Source: Desulfobulbaceae bacterium (lineage in GTDB: Bacteria; Desulfobacterota; Desulfobulbia; Desulfobulbales; SURF-16). From it: a stretch of 64,000 nucleotides of DNA. Location: the NCBI GenBank assembly GCA_020444175.1, contig JAHLLM010000018.1:34345-98344 (forward strand), written 5' to 3'. Positions within the stretch are counted from its first letter, which is position 1, and the number at the start of each line of letters is the position of its first letter. The notes beneath the pieces were generated by a model that was not told the origin of the DNA, searched no databases, and saw only the letters and a program-made list of their open reading frames with translations. Below, in pieces: positions 9,051 to 17,848 of this stretch. A program made the position numbers and the translations under genes.

Positions 9051-9128
9051 ATAGTGTCTATTTCGCTTGGCACATAGACACTATAAACAGCGCCCCCTTC
9101 TGCACATTTTAAGCAGAAGGGGGCGCTG
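9051..9128 (+). terminator. Two tandem perfect hairpins after the cytochrome gene
   Basis: ATAGTGTCTAT pairs with ATAGACACTAT (9051-9061 with 9074-9084). Four bases later CAGCGCCCCCTTCTGC pairs perfectly over 16 bp with 9113-9128. The T-tract after the second is weak, so they may act as an mRNA 3' stabiliser as well as a terminator. A third hairpin follows at 9275. Confidence 0.65.
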
Positions 9129-9274
9129 ATGTTTAATGTTGAGAGCATTTGGCATGTCTTATTGAGACTCAATTAAAATTTTCTGCTGTTTGAACGGCAC
9201 CAAGCAAGACGACCGGCTCGGTCTCGTGAAACACAAGAGACCTTCACGGGAATCTGATATAAATTATCCCCAAC

Positions 9275-9315
9275 CCCAAAAGGCCATCATTTTTTTTAAC
9301 TGATGGCCTTTTGGG
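9275..9315. terminator. Bidirectional terminator between cytochrome and NrfD genes
   Basis: CCCAAAAGGCCATCA at 9275-9289 pairs perfectly with TGATGGCCTTTTGGG at 9301-9315 across a T-rich loop. A/T runs on both sides allow termination of both convergent transcripts. Confidence 0.75.
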
Positions 9316-9351
9316 TGTTTGTAGAAATCGGCTTGCCGGCCTGCTCTCTCT

Positions 9352-10596
9352 TTATTTATAATCAAGAGAAGGGACAAACTTATTGATCACCCAAAAGAGT
9401 ACAAAGGGTGTTGCACCCACGGTAAGCGCCCCGAAAATCCCTTCTTTAAAGCTTTCCATGCTGTGCGGTATAACCGGGATGTGGTAATGCATAAAACCAG
9501 AGAAAGAAAGCGAAAAGGCCTGACCGCCAATAACAACATTCCAACGCATCATGAATACACCGAATAAAATCAGTGCAAGAGCAACGGCAGCCCGTTTAAT
9601 GGTCAGTCTCGGCAGCATCAGCAGGATAAAGGGCAACAGGTTTCCAAAGCCGTACTGAAGAATGAAAATGTTCACAAAATCATGTTCATACATGACCTCG
9701 CGTAGAATATCCCAGGATTTCATGGCAGTGTAGCCCCTGAATATCAAATCGAGGAGCTCCAGAGAAATTGCCGCAACCAGGAAACCCAGGAGATATTTTG
9801 ATGTCTTCTTGATGACATCCATCTCAACCCCGCGAATTGTGGTTACCGAATCATCGCCCTTGCCTCTGGCCATAATAGCCCTGAATTTTTTCCATTCCAT
9901 GATAATGATATATGTCAGCATACAGAGAGCAATACCTGATACAACCGCAGACATAATAAAAATTACAGGCATGAGGGGCGACATCCAAAGGGCATTTGCT
10001 TTTACCGATCCAAAGATAAATCCGGCATAACCATGGAGAAAACAGGCAACGGGTATACCAATTCCCGCGAGGATCTTGACAGCTTTCTTGTCCTTTTTGA
10101 TGGCTTCCTCACTCACGTCATTGGCGCCAAGGGAAAGGATGCGATACACAAAAAGTTTCATGCGGTTGCCCATGCCGTCCAGCCCCTGCAAAACGCCAAT
10201 CTGCTCAATGAAATAAGCCCGGTAGACGAACCATATCTCACTCATAACAATCACGCCATATGTTGAAAAGACAATTCCAAAAGCAGCAATGGCAGAGGTA
10301 AAATGCGGTGTAAGCATGACATTTATACCCCGCATCGGCTGCTGCAGATGAAACATCAACGGCATCATTGCCACCGGCAGTAACGCCAGAGAAAAGACCA
10401 GGGAAAACCTGGCCATGTCTTTAATATCATTCTGATTAAACACGTGATACAGAGACGACAGAACAAAAGCACCGGCAACCAGACCTGTCATGTAAGGATA
10501 CATGACAATCTGGATAGTCCAGTAAATAAACTCATTCGGATAGACAAAAAGGTGCTTTGCCGTCCACTCAACTCCATGTACAATTAAATCTTCCAT
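9352..10596 (-). CDS. NrfD/PsrC-family membrane quinone-interacting subunit
   Basis: 414 residues with about ten hydrophobic helices. The overall pattern (N-terminal FIYWTIQIVMYPYMTGLVAGAF, a conserved HLQQPMRG after helix 2 and a VPxxFxWVIN-like end) is that of the NrfD/PsrC/DsrP family, integral quinol oxidases or reductases that pair with a four-cluster ferredoxin subunit. It is the last gene of a three-gene unit: tetrahaem cytochrome, ferredoxin-like subunit (7 bp upstream) and this protein. No catalytic molybdopterin subunit is present, so the complex probably passes electrons between the menaquinone pool and periplasmic haems. No family-specific substrate can be assigned. Confidence 0.9.
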   Translation of the reverse strand: MEDLIVHGVEWTAKHLFVYPNEFIYWTIQIVMYPYMTGLVAGAFVLSSLYHVFNQNDIKDMARFSLVFSLALLPVAMMPLMFHLQQPMRGINVMLTPHFTSAIAAFGIVFSTYGVIVMSEIWFVYRAYFIEQIGVLQGLDGMGNRMKLFVYRILSLGANDVSEEAIKKDKKAVKILAGIGIPVACFLHGYAGFIFGSVKANALWMSPLMPVIFIMSAVVSGIALCMLTYIIIMEWKKFRAIMARGKGDDSVTTIRGVEMDVIKKTSKYLLGFLVAAISLELLDLIFRGYTAMKSWDILREVMYEHDFVNIFILQYGFGNLLPFILLMLPRLTIKRAAVALALILFGVFMMRWNVVIGGQAFSLSFSGFMHYHIPVIPHSMESFKEGIFGALTVGATPFVLFWVINKFVPSLDYK

Positions 10597-10603
10597 ATTT
10601 TGC

Positions 10604-11374
10604 CTACCTCACATTCGTATCAAGTCCGATGTAAAAAACCTGTGGTTTGGTTCCAAATTCATCTTTCAGGATTGCCACCCGTTCGCTCATGACAATTTTT
10701 GTAACCGGGTCGTCAGGATCTTTTAAATTGCCTAACATACGCGCTCCAGCGGGACAGGCGTCCACGCAGGCGGTATTCATTCCTTTGCTTATCCGGTGGT
10801 AACAGAAGGTGCATTTCTCTGCCGTTTTGTGAATAGGGTGGAAAAAACGAACCCCATACGGGCAGGCCATAATGCAGTACCCGCAGCCGATACACCAGGT
10901 TCTGTCGATAAGAACAACCCCGTCTTTTGTCTGGTAGGTCGCACCCACCGGACAGACCTGAACGCAGGCGGGCTTTTCGCATTGATTGCAGAGCTTCGGC
11001 ACAAAATACGCCTTGGCAACATCAGCAGCTTTAATTTCTTCATCCTCGATTTTACTCTCCGTAAAACCGTCACGGGCTGCATTGGGAGAGTCAATATGCG
11101 TCTTCCCATTTTTATCAACAACGTATCTCTCAACCCAGGTTCTGGAAACAGGGGTATTGTACGGAACCTCGTTTTCTTTCTTGCAGGCTTTTACACAAAA
11201 GCCGCAACCAATGCATTTCGTTGTATCAACAACAAAACCCCACCTCACCCGGGAATCACCGATAGCAGCTTTCACCTGGGCTGGACTTAAAAACTTAAAT
11301 GCGCTCAGCGGCACTGAGGCAGCTATGGTCCCCAAAAAAGTTTTTTTCAATAAATCACGACGAGTACAGCTCAT
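10604..11374 (-). CDS. Tat-exported four-cluster ferredoxin subunit (NrfC/PsrB/DsrO type)
   Basis: 256 residues. Twin-arginine signal CTRRDLLKKTFLG then a hydrophobic stretch to about residue 35. Four [4Fe-4S] cysteine sets follow: CIGCGFCVKACKKEN, CNQCEKPACVQVCPVGA, CIGCGYCIMACPYG and CTFCYHRISKG...CVDACPAGA. This is the electron-transfer subunit partner of NrfD-type membrane proteins, located in the periplasm. Its start codon overlaps the stop of the tetrahaem gene by one base and the NrfD gene follows after 7 bp, so translation is likely coupled. Confidence 0.92.
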   Translation of the reverse strand: MSCTRRDLLKKTFLGTIAASVPLSAFKFLSPAQVKAAIGDSRVRWGFVVDTTKCIGCGFCVKACKKENEVPYNTPVSRTWVERYVVDKNGKTHIDSPNAARDGFTESKIEDEEIKAADVAKAYFVPKLCNQCEKPACVQVCPVGATYQTKDGVVLIDRTWCIGCGYCIMACPYGVRFFHPIHKTAEKCTFCYHRISKGMNTACVDACPAGARMLGNLKDPDDPVTKIVMSERVAILKDEFGTKPQVFYIGLDTNVR

Positions 11375-11841
11375 TACATTTCCTCCAGACTAGGGTTGTG
11401 CGGGTTGTGACATTCACGGCATTCTGAATCCGGATTATGCTCTTCAGGATCAATAGCTGGAATATCCCCCTGGCCGCGAGGAAATGAAAGATCAGCGTGG
11501 CACCTGAGACAGAGTGCCCGACTTCCATCTATGGTAAGGGCTTCAGGATCATCAGGGTGATTCAGGGCTGGACCGTGACAATTCTCACACTGGATAATCG
11601 CATGGGCGGAGTTCATGTTCTCCTCATACTTGTCCTCGTGACATTCCTGACAGTACTCCTTGCCTCGGTACTTTACAGTTACGGCTTTCCAATCATCAAT
11701 ACTTCCAGCCCTGTGGAAGCCGTAGGTGAAATTTTTGCCGTTGACCCCAAAATCATCAGGCACAACCGATTGCCTGAAGATGAGAAACAGGACAACAACA
11801 CAGATGACCACTATGAGTGGCCGAAACACATGATTCCTCAT
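11374..11841 (-). CDS. Membrane-anchored tetrahaem cytochrome c
   Basis: 155 residues. One N-terminal hydrophobic helix (PLIVVICVVVLFLIF, about residues 9-23) acts as an anchor or uncleaved signal. Four CXXCH sites follow: CQECH, CENCH, CLRCH and CRECH. Shine-Dalgarno GGAGAG lies just before the ATG. With the downstream ferredoxin and NrfD genes it forms a quinone/haem electron-transfer complex resembling DsrJOP or Nrf-type modules, but the four haems differ from the triheme DsrJ. The exact complex is not identified. Confidence 0.88.
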   Translation of the reverse strand: MRNHVFRPLIVVICVVVLFLIFRQSVVPDDFGVNGKNFTYGFHRAGSIDDWKAVTVKYRGKEYCQECHEDKYEENMNSAHAIIQCENCHGPALNHPDDPEALTIDGSRALCLRCHADLSFPRGQGDIPAIDPEEHNPDSECRECHNPHNPSLEEM

Positions 11842-12130
11842 ACCTCTCTCCTTTCATCAACTGAATAAAACAAAAAACCAAAAGACTTCTTCAACTGAAA
11901 ACAAAAACATGCTGATCCGGCAAAAAAAATCTCAAACCGGCCCTTCGCTCCTCACGTCGTCACAACATCCTGAAAACGCTCCATCGGGGGTCGATTTTTT
12001 TCATTTGCGCAAACCATCGCAATATTCTTTGCACCAAATATCTTTCCCGGACCAGAAACAGCCACATTTGATTTCGCTGTAAAAAAATGTGGTTTCCCTT
12101 GAGCCACTTTAACCCGGGCAAATATTTTTT

Positions 12131-12198
12131 TTGACATCTCCTACCACGCGGTGGTATAGGTAGTTTTTTTGACACCTAATACCACGTGGTGGTATAGG
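12131..12198 (+). promoter_or_regulatory. Tandem duplicated operator-promoter
   Basis: Two similar units 38 bp apart. Each has TTGACA (12131-12136; 12169-12174), an 18-bp spacer and TATAGG (12155-12160; 12193-12198). In each spacer lies a perfect palindrome, TACCAC-GCG-GTGGTA at 12142-12156 and ATACCAC-GTG-GTGGTAT at 12179-12195, overlapping the -10 box. A repressor bound here would block both promoters. They point toward the membrane-protein gene at 12406. The regulator is unknown. Confidence 0.65.
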
Positions 12199-12337
12199 TA
12201 GGCAAGAATTTATTCGCTGTTGGAAGATTTTTTTTACAGGGCCTACAAAAATACAAGAAGTAACATGCCGCAATCATTGCTGTTATTATGGACAAATTTG
12301 GCTTCGCAAAAAAAATTCTTTACATTTTTGTCACCCG

Positions 12338-12354
12338 TCAACCAATTTGGTTGA
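12338..12354. promoter_or_regulatory. Palindrome TCAACCAA-T-TTGGTTGA
   Basis: Perfect 8-bp inverted repeat 52 bp before the start of the membrane protein gene, in its leader. Could be an operator or an RNA hairpin; no regulator can be named. The rest of the 11842-12405 gap shows only the tandem promoters. Confidence 0.4.
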
Positions 12355-12405
12355 AAACCGAAAAAGGCTTAGTCGCATAATTTATTACGCATGAAAGGAA
12401 ACAAA

Positions 12406-14193
12406 ATGACAATGTCGAGCAATTCATTGGAAGAAATGAACAAGGATCTTGCCAACAAGATTAATCTTCTTTTTGACACAGTTGGAAACCTTGATTCCCG
12501 GCTGAGTGTTATTGAAAAAAAATTAGAGGCACAGACAGTCAACCAGCCGACCCAAAAGTATATCCATACTCCTGATATGGAAATGCCCTCTTTGGAAATA
12601 CTGGGCAAGGTGTCAAAAACTTCTTTTCTGCCAAAACTGTCCACAATCTGTTTCCTTCTTGTCTTCGCCCTTGCCCTCAGAACCCTGACTGACAGCGGGG
12701 CACTGAATCATACTACCGGGTCATTACTCGGGGTTGGCTATGCGGCTGCCCTTATTGTCATTGGCTGGAGACTGCTTGGCAAGTCAAGTAAAATAGCAGG
12801 AGTTTTTCCCATCAGCGGTGCCATGCTGATGTACACAATTGTCCTTGAAACCTACTTCCGGTTTGCCTCTTTTAGCGCATTGACTTCCTATATTGTCCTG
12901 TTTGTTACAATGATGAGCCTGGTTATCATTGGCAAACGTTTCGAAAAAAGTATTTTTCATGCGGTAGGGTTGCTTGGGGCATCCGTGGCGGCCCTGATGA
13001 TCGATTTTCCCCACCCCATGTTTTACCAGCTTGCAATATTTATATATGCCGCCAATATCACAGCCTTTTATTTTTCAGAAGTGCCTCAAGCGAAATGGAT
13101 ACAGATTTCTTTGTATTCTCTGACAATCCTGTTCTGGTTCATATGGACCATCAAAATCCACGGCCCCCTGGCAAAAGGTATGAATGTTGCCCCCGGCGTC
13201 TCCCCTGCCTGGTTTCTTCCTGTTACACTTCTTTTAGCCTTCACTTATATGAGATTTTCTTTTCAGAGCGCTTATACGAAGGGGGATGCTTTAGGCATAT
13301 TTGAAATTGTTCTTCCCACCGTCAATGCCGCCTTAACCTACTTGGCCTGTTGGGCTGTCATTAATCCATGGTTTGGACATGCCCGTTTGGTTGGTTTTGC
13401 CGGTTTCTTATTAGCCTTTATTCATTATGTCGCCGCATGGGTCATCTTTAAATTCAGCCGACATGGAGGACCGGGGATATGCGCATTCACCTTTGCCGGC
13501 TCCACATTGCTGCTTGTTGCCAGTACATCTGCCATAGGAAATATTTTTATCGCGCTGCCGTTTTTAAGCGCAGTTGCTCTTGGACTATTAATGACATCCG
13601 ATAACTGTGAAATAGGAGGAATTCGCCTTGCCTCGTATCTGATGCAGGCAATCTCCTGTGGAATGGCGATTGGTTATGGCGCTTTCTCCCCTGGCGAGGC
13701 GGCACCCGTATCAGCCTTTGTGGTTGCCGGCTCACTGGCGCTTATAAGCGGTTTTCATTATTACTTAAGCCGCAAACGCCCCCTGTCCTGCCGCACTGGT
13801 TTTTTCGTTGAAGTTGATCCAGCAGACCGAACAGCTGTTTTCATACTTTTTGCAGCCCTCATAAACAGCTTTTGCATGCTGCAGATAGGTGGTTATTATA
13901 TACTTGCCTCATTTACAGACAGCCTTCAAAACGCGCTTATGGGATTGCAATCGGTTCTCATTAACATCGGGGCAATTGTGCTCATGATCCTTGGTTTAAA
14001 GGGAAAACATCGGGAAATACTCTATACCTCCCTGGCAGTCGGCGTTATGGGTGCACTCAAGGTTTTTGGTTTTGACCTTTTTAAGGCGAACGGGATACCG
14101 CTTGTGACAAGTGTCTTTTCATTCGGCGCTGTGGCGGCTGTGGGCTCAATTGTTCTGGGACGCTGGAACCAGATCCAGAAAAAAGCAACCTGA
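12406..14193 (+). CDS. Polytopic membrane protein with N-terminal coiled coil (DUF2339-like)
   Basis: 595 residues from ATG 12406. An earlier in-frame ATG at 12391 is less likely because AAAGGA at 12395-12400 is well placed as Shine-Dalgarno for 12406. Residues about 5-45 form a coiled coil (EEMNKDLANKINLLFDTVG), followed by a short linker and then roughly 15 or more hydrophobic helices to the end. This layout resembles DUF2339 inner membrane proteins of unknown function. It is monocistronic and is preceded by a duplicated operator-promoter, so it is probably tightly regulated. No transport motif is seen. Confidence 0.85.
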   Translation: MTMSSNSLEEMNKDLANKINLLFDTVGNLDSRLSVIEKKLEAQTVNQPTQKYIHTPDMEMPSLEILGKVSKTSFLPKLSTICFLLVFALALRTLTDSGALNHTTGSLLGVGYAAALIVIGWRLLGKSSKIAGVFPISGAMLMYTIVLETYFRFASFSALTSYIVLFVTMMSLVIIGKRFEKSIFHAVGLLGASVAALMIDFPHPMFYQLAIFIYAANITAFYFSEVPQAKWIQISLYSLTILFWFIWTIKIHGPLAKGMNVAPGVSPAWFLPVTLLLAFTYMRFSFQSAYTKGDALGIFEIVLPTVNAALTYLACWAVINPWFGHARLVGFAGFLLAFIHYVAAWVIFKFSRHGGPGICAFTFAGSTLLLVASTSAIGNIFIALPFLSAVALGLLMTSDNCEIGGIRLASYLMQAISCGMAIGYGAFSPGEAAPVSAFVVAGSLALISGFHYYLSRKRPLSCRTGFFVEVDPADRTAVFILFAALINSFCMLQIGGYYILASFTDSLQNALMGLQSVLINIGAIVLMILGLKGKHREILYTSLAVGVMGALKVFGFDLFKANGIPLVTSVFSFGAVAAVGSIVLGRWNQIQKKAT

Positions 14194-14203
14194 AAACTCG
14201 GCC

Positions 14204-14302
14204 GGAAACGAATATGCCGTTTTTCTAACGGATGAGCCTCGGCTTACAGCCGAAAAGATTATCTCCCTGAATGAGAAAGACGAGCACTTTGAAGGCTTCT
14301 AA
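14204..14302 (+). pseudogene. Possible relic of a chemoreceptor C-terminus
   Basis: The open frame ending at the TAA at 14300-14302 gives EKIISLNEKDEHFEGF at its end. This resembles the acidic, Phe-ended tails of chemoreceptors such as the one 2.7 kb downstream, which ends [10 protein letters not shown]. Nothing upstream in this frame looks like a receptor because the frame runs into the membrane protein gene. If real, it is a deletion remnant; chance is a fair alternative. Confidence 0.25.
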
Positions 14303-14439
14303 TAAATTTTCCCATTTAAAATACCGGGCAAAATGCAGATTGCTGCTTCATCATGGTGTACGTTTTTTGTTTGTTCAAAGGCTTGCGCCATGATTGACCG
14401 TTCCTGTGCAGCGAGCCGCCTAACTTTTTATTCCCACCC

Positions 14440-14470
14440 ATAACCTTTGTTATTGCATGACAAAAATTAT
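14440..14470. promoter_or_regulatory. Second copy of the AACCTTTGT palindrome, candidate enhancer
   Basis: ATAACCTTTGT-N9-ACAAAAATTAT; the left arm and spacer are nearly identical to 7290-7320 and the right arm is degraded. Its centre is about 168 bp upstream of the cheW sigma-54 GG, the same distance as in the cytochrome promoter. Confidence 0.55.
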
Positions 14471-14621
14471 TTCGGCCTTTTTCCCTTTTCACAACAGGGC
14501 CTGCCAGGATACAGGGTCTCCATCCCATAACTTACCTCATGCCCCTTCATGTTCTACGAATCTCCCATTTTCAAAGCATAACCTGTTGATAATAAAGACG
14601 ATCAGCACACACACCCCAGTG

Positions 14622-14637
14622 TGGCACCCATTTTGCT
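14622..14637 (+). promoter_or_regulatory. Sigma-54 promoter for cheW-MCP
   Basis: TGGCACCCATTTTGCT matches the TGGCAC-N5-TTGCW consensus at every defined position, with GG at 14623-14624 and GC at 14635-14636. Predicted start is near 14648, about 85 nt before the cheW ATG. Confidence 0.85.
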
Positions 14638-14732
14638 CTAACAGGGTAGGTAGTAAACCATCCGAACTTATATCCGCACTAAAGATAGAGTTATTATAGA
14701 GGGTTAAAACACGTGCAAGGGAGCAGCGTCCT

Positions 14733-15272
14733 ATGACACAACCCATCAAATCCATGAGTCAGGCGCCACTAACAGTAACTTCCAATGATGGCAATAGATA
14801 TCTTACCTTTGCGCTTGGCAGTGAAGAATACGGCGTCAGCATTTTAAAAGTAAAAGAAATTATCGGCATGGTGCCGATTACCGCCATGCCGCACACGCCG
14901 GATTTCGTCAAAGGTGTGATCAGACTGCGCGGCAAGAGCTGTCCAATCCTTGACCTTCGCAAAAAATTCGGTATGGCAGATGCGGCATACACTGACCTGA
15001 CCTGCATCGTCATGGTGGAAATAGCCGGCCGTCATCAAACTCTATTAACGGGCATAATAGTTGATTCCGTCTCAGAAGTAATAAATATCAAAAATGAAAA
15101 TATAGAGGCAATACAAGGTTTTGGTGCCGATCTTAATATGGAATTTATCCTGGGGATTGCCAAAATGGAAGGCATGGTCAGAATTCTGCTCAATATTGAT
15201 CGCACCCTGAACGCCACGGAAATAGCAATGCTTAATCGCCATACGCCCTATGACATCATGGGCCTGAATTAA
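14733..15272 (+). CDS. cheW: CheW-type chemotaxis coupling protein
   Basis: 179 residues. The CheW fold is recognisable from YLTFALGSEEYGVSILKVKE, then IIGMVPITAMPHTPDFVKGV and IRLRGKSCPILDLRKKFG, with TGIIVDSVSEVINI near residue 108. CheW links chemoreceptors to the histidine kinase CheA at the inner membrane. It is somewhat longer than the usual 150-165 residues because of an N-terminal extension of about 20. A receptor gene follows after 64 bp and no cheA is in the window. The perfect sigma-54 promoter at 14622 implies regulation by an NtrC-type activator. Confidence 0.93.
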   Translation: MTQPIKSMSQAPLTVTSNDGNRYLTFALGSEEYGVSILKVKEIIGMVPITAMPHTPDFVKGVIRLRGKSCPILDLRKKFGMADAAYTDLTCIVMVEIAGRHQTLLTGIIVDSVSEVINIKNENIEAIQGFGADLNMEFILGIAKMEGMVRILLNIDRTLNATEIAMLNRHTPYDIMGLN

Positions 15273-15336
15273 CACTCTGAATTAAAAAAGTTCTATACGT
15301 CCGGCATATTAATCTTGATTGGAGGAGGGAGGGAAG

Positions 15337-16980
15337 ATGAAAAATATGACATTGGGGAAAAAACTCATAAGCATTATCTCAATGTTGATTGTTATGATGC
15401 TTATTTCCACCTGGTTCGGTATTGCCAAGATGCGCTCCATTGGCGAGGAAATTGAGGGTATTGCTGAACACGATATTCCTCTGACCGAAACGATCGTCAG
15501 TATCAATGAAAATCAACTGGAACAATCAATCTGGCTTGAACGTGCCCTGCGCTTCGGCGGCGTGCAGGCAGACCAGGAAAAGGCACAAGAGGGCCTGCAT
15601 CATTCGGAGTCTAAATTCGGAGAGCACTCTCATAAGGTCGATGCCCTGCTCAAAGAGGCGGAAGAGCTTATCGAGCATGTTATTGCGGATAACCACAGCG
15701 CAGGAGAAGTAGCCGAGTTTCAACATCTTTCAAGCCTCATACTCAACATTGAGACACGGCATGCCAATTTTGAGCACCATGTAGAACAGGTATTTACCCT
15801 TGTCAACCAGGGCAAAATACATGAAGCCGAGCAGATGTCCGTGAAAGTGGAGGCCGAGGAAGATAAGCTTAATGCAGAGCTCGGGGCCTTTCTGAAAGAG
15901 GTTGAAAATTTCACCAGTGCAGCCACGGTAAGCGCCGAACATCATGAGCAGACAGCCCTGAAAGGCATGATTATCCTTGCTTCGCTGAGCATGGTTGTCG
16001 GTCTTACCCTTGGTATAATCATGACCTTGAATCTCACCGGCTCCATCAGACGCATCATTGAAGGCCTGAGTTGCGGCGCTGAGCAGGTCTCTGTCGCTTC
16101 CGGGCAGGTCGCCTCCACAAGTCAGTCCCTTGCCGGTGGTGCCTCTCAGCAGGCGGCAAGCCTGGAGGAGACATCAACCTCCATTGAAGAGATGGTTTCC
16201 ATGATCAAACAAAATGCCGACAATGCCGGACAGGCGAACAGTCTAATGAAGAGCACCAACGACATGATCAACCTGGCCAATGAATCCATGGAGAAGATGA
16301 CCCTGTCCATGCAGGAAATTTCCACGGCCAGCGAGGAAACATCCAAAATCATCAAGACCATTGACGAGATAGCCTTTCAGACCAATCTGCTGGCCCTGAA
16401 TGCGGCTGTGGAAGCAGCCAGAGCCGGAGAGGCAGGAGCAGGGTTTGCCGTGGTGGCTGATGAGGTACGAAATCTGGCCCTGCGTGCCACAGAGGCCGCC
16501 AAAAGCACAGCAACTCTCATAGAGGGCACAGTGGTGAAGGTCAGGGACGGTGCAGAACTTGTCTCAAGCACCAACGAGGCCTTCAGAAAAGGAGCTGAAA
16601 GTTCCTTGAAGGTGGCGACCCTGGTCAATGAGATCGCAGCCGCATCCAATGAACAGTCACAGGGTATTGAGCAGATCAACAAGGCCGTGGTTGAGATGGA
16701 CATGGTAACCCAACAGAATACGGCGGCAGCCGAAGAATCCGCCTCGGCCTCAGAGGAGCTCAGTGCCCAGGCAGATGAGATGCTCGGTATTGTTGCAGAA
16801 TTGAACAAGCTGATCAGCTCCAAGCAAATTGGAGCAATCGACGCACGGAGCAATTTCCTTGCAATGGAATACAAAGGCGGCAGCACATCAAGCAGGGGAA
16901 TCCTCAGTGCTGTTAAAAGCAGAATTCCGCTCCCGGAAAAAGTAATCCCCATGGCCGAGGCGGAGTTTGAAAACTTCTAA
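15337..16980 (+). CDS. Methyl-accepting chemotaxis protein
   Basis: 547 residues from ATG 15337, which has GGAGGGA right in front; the frame also opens at a TTG at 15319. One membrane helix lies near residues 8-28, then a helical periplasmic sensor region of about 175 residues rich in His and Glu, a second helix ([20 protein letters not shown]) and the cytoplasmic signalling coiled coil with the conserved tip [20 protein letters not shown]. No clear HAMP domain sits between TM2 and the signalling region, which is unusual. It ends with the acidic tail [10 protein letters not shown]. Co-transcribed with cheW; a strong terminator follows at 17015. The ligand is unknown. Confidence 0.93.
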   Translation: MKNMTLGKKLISIISMLIVMMLISTWFGIAKMRSIGEEIEGIAEHDIPLTETIVSINENQLEQSIWLERALRFGGVQADQEKAQEGLHHSESKFGEHSHKVDALLKEAEELIEHVIADNHSAGEVAEFQHLSSLILNIETRHANFEHHVEQVFTLVNQGKIHEAEQMSVKVEAEEDKLNAELGAFLKEVENFTSAATVSAEHHEQTALKGMIILASLSMVVGLTLGIIMTLNLTGSIRRIIEGLSCGAEQVSVASGQVASTSQSLAGGASQQAASLEETSTSIEEMVSMIKQNADNAGQANSLMKSTNDMINLANESMEKMTLSMQEISTASEETSKIIKTIDEIAFQTNLLALNAAVEAARAGEAGAGFAVVADEVRNLALRATEAAKSTATLIEGTVVKVRDGAELVSSTNEAFRKGAESSLKVATLVNEIAAASNEQSQGIEQINKAVVEMDMVTQQNTAAAEESASASEELSAQADEMLGIVAELNKLISSKQIGAIDARSNFLAMEYKGGSTSSRGILSAVKSRIPLPEKVIPMAEAEFENF

Positions 16981-17014
16981 GGAACACCGGTCTCTTTGAC
17001 GTCATTCCCTTTTC

Positions 17015-17060
17015 AGTCCGCCACTTTGTCAAAAAACGACAATGTGGCGGACTTTTTTTG
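17015..17060 (+). terminator. Terminator of the cheW-MCP unit
   Basis: AGTCCGCCAC at 17015-17024 pairs perfectly with GTGGCGGACT at 17044-17053, followed by a T7 run. Confidence 0.9.
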
Positions 17061-17389
17061 TCCTTTGCTTTCACACTCATAAAACTATACAATTTCAGCC
17101 GGTGAATCCCCAATAAATGTCCCCACGGCCCCACGTTCTATCTCCCCTGTAAAATTAATAAAGTCGCGATACAGCCAGGAAAGCTGGAGACAACACGCGA
17201 TCAACAATGTGTACACGCATTGGCAGGTGTGAACGTTTTTTTGCCAGACCGTCAAAATTAGTTTCTTGCAGAATAAAAAATTGTAGTATCATGATAAGAG
17301 TCAATTCTTTCTGTCAACTTCAATACATGCTGCGAATTTCAAACAGCTTTTTTAACTTATCAGCAATCAAAGCAATAACCGGAAACGAT
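17061..17389. other. Gap with one repeat end
   Basis: About 330 bp with no supported gene. At 17230-17257 lies a sequence (AACGTTTTTTTGCCAGACCG then TCAAAA) like one end of the 102-bp repeat family. The upstream extension of the following open frame to 17207 lacks coding character and is not accepted. Confidence 0.5.
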
Positions 17390-17698
17390 ATGATTTTGAT
17401 CGTCAAAGCTTTTTTTACGCGGGATCACCTTAAGGACGCAGCCAAATCATTTACACAACTTCCTCGTCTTCCCAATACTGTAAAAAGAAAAGGACCCTTT
17501 TTTCATTTTGACGAAAAAGGAGACATTCACGCCCTCTCCATGTTCGCCTTCAGCGATCCTTTTATTTCAAATGAGCAGAGAAAATTTGTTGAAAACCGCC
17601 TCAAGAATTTTTCCGAGGTGCAGGGATTCACCTATACGGTGGAGGAATGGATGAGCATGGAAGAAGCCCTGGCTCATCTCAAGAAAAACAAAAAATAG
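17390..17698 (+). CDS. Small conserved-looking hypothetical protein
   Basis: 102 residues from ATG 17390 (MILIVKAFFTRDHLKDAAKS), with GGAAA about 6 nt upstream. A longer frame reaches back to 17207, but its first 61 residues are cysteine-rich and do not look coding. The protein is basic and soluble and ends in MEEALAHLKKNKK. It has no recognised family. It converges on the ankyrin gene with 150 bp between; GTTAACGGG in that spacer may be part of a weak hairpin. Confidence 0.6.
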   Translation: MILIVKAFFTRDHLKDAAKSFTQLPRLPNTVKRKGPFFHFDEKGDIHALSMFAFSDPFISNEQRKFVENRLKNFSEVQGFTYTVEEWMSMEEALAHLKKNKK

Positions 17699-17848
17699 AA
17701 AAAAGGAGGTACCTTTATCTCAAAGAGGCTCGAAAATCAAGAGAGCCCATTAGCAGCAAATTCAGTCTGTTAACACCGTATTTCCCGTTAACGGGCCCCA
17801 CATTTTTGCATTCCTTCTTTCCTTGTTTCGATTTTCCTTGCTGGTGCT

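Noticed and set aside
11952..12175. Two overlapping minus-strand open frames of 61-71 codons
   Set aside because: They lie across the tandem promoter region and have no ribosome sites or recognisable product.
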